Assembly: GCA_941918925.1 (NCBI GenBank)
Contig: OW799234.1
Coordinates: 125,883,395-125,947,394, forward strand
DNA length: 64,000 bases
DNA from: Phyto melanocephala
Taxonomy: Eukaryota; Arthropoda; Insecta; Diptera; Rhinophoridae
Reading direction: 5' to 3'
The position numbers and the translations under genes were made by a program. Shown piece by piece: positions 60,052 to 64,000 of the stretch (positions are counted from its first letter, which is position 1; every line of letters begins with the position of its first letter). The notes beneath the pieces were generated by a model that was not told where the DNA came from, made no database searches, and was given only the letters and a program-made list of their open reading frames with translations.

Positions 60052-60398
60052 TCAATGCGCGAGGGAAGTTGTTTTAAAGGCTACACTGAGGGCTCCATCC
60101 AGTTTCGTTCAACTTATAAATATGATTCAGGTACTGACAACTTTGACACCGGCCTACTGTGATTGTATACTATGGAAGGGTTCCCGCATACAACAGCTGG
60201 CCTATGACAGTGTTATTGACATAAGACAAAGTGATCCCAAACCAGCCTATGCCGTATTTCGAGATTATTTTAATACACGGGATGATCAACTGTACAAGAA
60301 GATGCTTGAAGATTCGCTTAATCTTTTGGACAAAAACAGCCTCAGATTACAGTGGAAAAGACTATAATTGATTTCGGCCTTTTGAGATTTAATAAGTC
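60052..60398 (+). pseudogene. Ocrl exon-6 pseudogene fragment
   Basis: Matches about 22918-23290 of the Ocrl gene (exon 6) in the same orientation, with many identical runs such as ggttcccgcatacaacagct. Differences: a 20-bp deletion next to the catalytic motif (after 60153), a 13-bp deletion near 60340, CDR changed to CDC and SDHKPV changed to SDPKPA. The deletions shift the frame. No introns or neighbouring exons are present, and since it matches within a single exon, DNA duplication and retrocopy cannot be told apart. Confidence 0.88.
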
Positions 60399-60544
60399 CA
60401 TTCGATGAATGAACACAACGTATTTTTAGACCTGTAAAACCATTCACACTTCCATGATTTCGAATTGAAAATTTAAGAAACCCGAAAATTGAAATGAGAA
60501 CGTGATGATAAAAGTTCCTTAACAGAATTTTTTCGGCCTGTATA

Positions 60545-60773
60545 TGATGTGTAGTGGTGTAGTTGATGTCGATTGGGGTGTAAAAACAACGGGCCGACAA
60601 TCATACTCTGGTTATGGATTTATACTATTAGATGCAGCTATAAACTGGAAAGCAGAAAACGGTTTCCCTATACAGTATCGAATCCAAATATTTATTCATA
60701 TCGGAAGCGACTAAAGAGGGTCTATACCTGAAGGAACTACTCCGTAAAATTCGTTAATAAAGTGAAAATATAC
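60545..60773 (+). pseudogene. Copia-type retrotransposon RNase H relic
   Basis: Plus frame near 60563-60705 reads VDVDWGVKTTGRQSYSGYGF and then ILLDAAINWKAENG, matching the DADWxxD..DRKSxTGY motif of Ty1/copia RNase H. After a frameshift, ATKEGLYLKELLRKIR near 60708-60755 matches the segment that normally follows STEAEYMAL. The middle part is lost. No LTR seen. Confidence 0.7.
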
Positions 60774-61734
60774 CAGTCTATTATGACAGTCAAAGTGCTC
60801 GGAAGCCAGCTGCCAGTTTTCGTTACCTCTACCGTACGAAACACATAGTCGTAAGACTCAATTTTATAATGCAAATACAAGAAAACTGTGACATCAGTTT
60901 TAAATAAATACATTACTACTAAGATGTGTTTATGAAAGGGTTGTGTGCGGAAAAACATGCAAAGTTTATTAAAGTCTTGGTTGTAACCAGTGTAGGAAAC
61001 CATTATAATCAATATTTTCTTTACTTCGAGGGGTGGTGCGGAAACGCGGGAAGTATTTTGCAATGACGGAAACACTAGTTTACGTATTTTCTATAGTGAC
61101 ATTTATTCTTTTTATACCCGCCACCAAAAAAATGGTGGGGGTATATTCATTTTGTCATTCCGTTTGTAACACATCGAAATATCCATTTTAGACCCCATAA
61201 AGTATATATATTCTGAATCAGGGTTTGATTTGATGACGATCTAGCTATGTCCGTCCGTCTGTCCGTCTGTCCGTCTGTTGAAAGCACGATAGAGGTCGCA
61301 CCGAAAAAGCTAGGGGGCTCAAATTTTGCCAGAATCTTTCTTATAGACAAGGTTTGTTTGGTATTGAAAATGGGCTAAATCGGAATATTAGGAAGAGAGT
61401 TATAGCTCGAAAAGCAAGAGTAGGTCGAAAAAACCGTGTCCTACGAACATCGAATAAAATGGAATTGTGTCCAAACGGATTAACGTAGACTCATGAAACT
61501 TCGAATATATATTTCCTGAGTAAAAACAATATCATTCCCCGAAAATTATCTAAATCTATGCATTAGGAGAGGAGTTATCGATCAAAATGTACGAAAATTT
61601 ATACCGCACAGTGTATTTTTCGGTATATTTAAAAACAAAAACGTCATAAAAGCAACAAAATTGGATGTACGACTCTGAAATTTTGCACACTTTACTTTTT
61701 AGTGAAACGCTTTTTTGTAACGGAAAATCAATGT

Positions 61735-62745
61735 GCCACGCCCACTTTTACGCCCACCTCCCATATAACGTTTTACCCAAAATTCATATAATTTCTCTAT
61801 TAATATAGATTTTGGAATATTAAATGACTATATTGAAACACCTAAATTGTACTCATTCGCAAAAATAACTTTGACACGCCTACTATAACGCCCACTTTTT
61901 ACGTTATCCACCGTTAATGAAATTTAAAAGCTCATAAAACCACCAATATTAGAGGTATGATGATCAAATTTGCTAGGTATATCCCCCGACATAATGTCAT
62001 TACTGTGCCAGAAAATTAAGGTGCCACGCCCACTTTTACGCCCACCTCCCATATAACGCTTTACCTAAAATTCATATAATTTCTCTATTAATAAAAATTT
62101 TGGAATAATAAAGGGCTATATTGAAACATCTAAGTTGTACTCATTCGCAAAAACAACTTTGACACGCCTACTATAACGCCCACTTTTCACGTTATCTACC
62201 GTTAATGAAATTTAAAAGTTCATAAAACCACCAAAATTAGAGGTATGATAATTAAATTTACTACGTATAGCCCCCTAGGCAATGTCATTACTGTGCCAGA
62301 AAATTAAGGGGCCACGCCCACTTTTACGCCCACCTCCCATATAACGCTTTACCTAAAATTCATATAATTTCTCTATTAATAAAAATTTTGGAATAATAAA
62401 GGGCTATATTGAAACATCTAAGTTGTATTCATTCGCAAATACAACTTTGACACGCCTACTATAACGCCCACTTTTCACGTTATTTACCGTTAATGAAACT
62501 TAAAAGCTCATAAAACCGCCAAATTTAGAGGTTTGATGATCAAATTTGCTACGTATATCCTTCTAATCAATGTTATTGTTGTGCTAAAAAGTTTAGGTGA
62601 CACTTTAACGCCTACCTCCCATAAGCCGGGTTTATCTTAAATTCATATAATTTCTCTATTGACAAAGTTTTTTGGAAAATAAAGGACTATATTGAAATAT
62701 CTAAGTTGTATTTATTAGCAGAAACTTTATTGACACACCTACTTT
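61735..62745 (+). repeat. 288-bp tandem units within R2 copy b
   Basis: gccacgccca-type starts at 61735, 62023, 62311 and, worn, about 62598 give a steady 288-bp period. Each unit carries cacctcccatataacg, agggctatattgaaacatct-like sequence, gacacgcctactataacgcc and taccgttaatgaaatttaaa. Confidence 0.8.
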
Positions 62746-62814
62746 AACGCCCACTTTCATTGAAAGACTACATTTACAAAAGCATTTTAGTAGCATATCG
62801 AAGTATCTGATGGT

Positions 62815-63353
62815 CCAATGTTGATGCTCAATTGCTGGGCATGATGATGAGGCGATGTTGACTGCTCTTTTGCCACACTATCGCAAAAACCAGCAGTGGT
62901 TCCCATTCAACGAACTAAGAAGGCAGGATTATGTTGATCAAAAGAATTACGAAGTGCATAAAATGCATTTTGTTTTGAACGCCCATTTTCACAAAAAAAC
63001 TGAATATTAAACCTGAAAATTATTTTACAAATATTTAATTAATAATAATTAATTAATTAATTAATTAATAATTAATAATTATGAATTTTTCTGAAGATTC
63101 TACACGAAGGAGTAGCGAAATATTGAGAATTTAAATACAAAAATTGGATATTTAAATATGAAAATTTAAAAAAAGAGATCAAATAAAATAAATAATTAAA
63201 CCTGAATAACTTTAACGCGTTGCATTTAGGTATCTTTCCACTGTTCAAATTAAGTTAGTCTGAGATTGAGAAATGTCAAATGAAATGCAAAAAAAACTTG
63301 TTGCTTATGTGGGGTTCACCTTTAACAGGGGCCCTTAAAAATTAACCACCCTC
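62815..63353 (-). mobile_element. Mariner remnant in R2 copy b
   Basis: Same deleted mariner as 46254-46873. The right end gcccttaaaaattaaccacc (63331) and the HTH fragment are present. The left end is gone and an AT-rich stretch (aattaattaattaattaatt near 63048) lies inside. It shows that the mariner copy predates the spread of this R2 form. Confidence 0.65.
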
Positions 63354-63500
63354 TATAAAGAAAGTAATACATATTTTATTTTAAAGAGATTATTCCATAG
63401 TGATTAACAAAATAATAAATAATGTACTTTAAATGTACACAAAATTGGTGGTGGGTATAAAAGATTCGGCACAGCCGAATATAGTGCTCTTACTTGTTTG

Positions 63501-64000
63501 TTATTGACTTAGTCTTAAGTTGAACTTTGTTAAATATAGCATGCGTTATTGCATTTAAAACGAAAGACTTGTTGTACTTATTTTAACACTAAAGTTACAA
63601 TTATTTGAGTTTGAGGGCGTTTTTACCTGTGACCATCGATGTATGCTTTTTGAAATTTGAAAGTCTTGTTCAAGACAAGAATAAAGATTTACTAAAAAAA
63701 TTTCAATTTACAAAATGTATTCTTTCATATCATAAAAATTATGATAATAAGAACATAGATATTAAATAAAATAAAGACAAAAATAATAATAAAAATGAAA
63801 GATAATAACAAACAAAAGTAAAAGGGTTGCTGTTTGGTTAAAAATTTCAATCTAACTCATTGTGGTAAAATATATGAAAAAAGAAAAACTAAAAATAGTT
63901 ACCGAATTCAATTAACTTAAGTCCCGGGAGCTAAATATATGATATTTACAACTAACATGTAACCACCGATCAGAGAGTGCTGATGATGAAATCGTAGCTG
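63501..64000. other. AT-rich DNA at the right edge
   Basis: No gene recognised up to the window end. Confidence 0.4.

Larger units (their letters stand above)
61108..63500 (+). repeat. R2 interspersed repeat, copy b (expanded)
   Basis: Starts with the hairpin tatacccgccacc..atggtgggggtata and ends gattcggcacagccgaatat and cttacttgttt. The interior has four 288-bp units, against two in copy a, then mariner-derived sequence and the 3' cassette. No coding capacity. Confidence 0.8.

Noticed and set aside
60008..60367. 119-aa ORF as a working short phosphatase
   Set aside because: Only part is in the Ocrl frame; a 20-bp deletion shifts the frame and the catalytic motif is altered.
61735..62745. 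CRISPR-like array
   Set aside because: Units are 288 bp, contiguous and without spacers, and the genome is an insect one.

Overview
The window looks like nuclear DNA from a higher (schizophoran, probably calyptrate) fly. It is AT-rich, has short introns with GT..AG borders, carries a single-copy animal gene whose protein fits fly Ocrl, and is full of insect transposable elements (gypsy/errantivirus LTR element, mariner relics, non-LTR fragments, Helitrons, MITEs). Species cannot be named from the sequence alone.

Layout. 1-20 kb is gene-poor: a two-unit tandem repeat, a tRNA-related SINE, pieces of non-LTR retrotransposons, five mariner-like relics and a Harbinger-like MITE. 20.9-24.6 kb holds the one conventional gene, a ten-exon Ocrl orthologue (inositol polyphosphate 5-phosphatase, predicted 908 aa) whose reading frame closes across all nine introns. 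It lies between two inverted copies of a ~420-bp sequence (18.5 and 27.9 kb). A broken copy of its exon 6 lies at 60.05 kb.

30-56.4 kb is a cluster of small secreted Kazal-like proteins: four three-exon genes at 32.3(+), 35.5(-), 52.7(+) and 55.8(-) kb and one decayed copy at 30.1 kb(-). Their middle exon is always 153 nt and all four carry a TATAAAAG box 49-71 bp before the ATG. Two share a distal upstream block with a kappaB-like site. The cluster is split by TEs, chiefly an apparently young 8-kb gypsy-type retrovirus-like element (36952-44963, minus strand) with matching 313-bp LTRs, complete gag, pol and env frames, a tRNA-Lys-type primer site, a polypurine tract, a -1 frameshift heptamer and a TATA target duplication.

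The gypsy element sits in a nest of an abundant repeat group (called R1, R2 and R3 here) whose members share a 3' cassette with a TTCGGC..GCCGAA hairpin and often a TATACCC..GGGTATA hairpin at the 5' end. R2 contains 288-bp tandem units (two in one copy, four in another) and a deleted mariner element. A second nest at 33.6-35.0 kb has a MITE and a Helitron side by side inside an R1 copy, with the empty site readable. 56.5-64 kb holds a LINE tail, the Ocrl exon-6 pseudogene, a copia RNase H relic and a 2.4-kb R2 copy. No rRNA, CRISPR or functional tRNA was seen.
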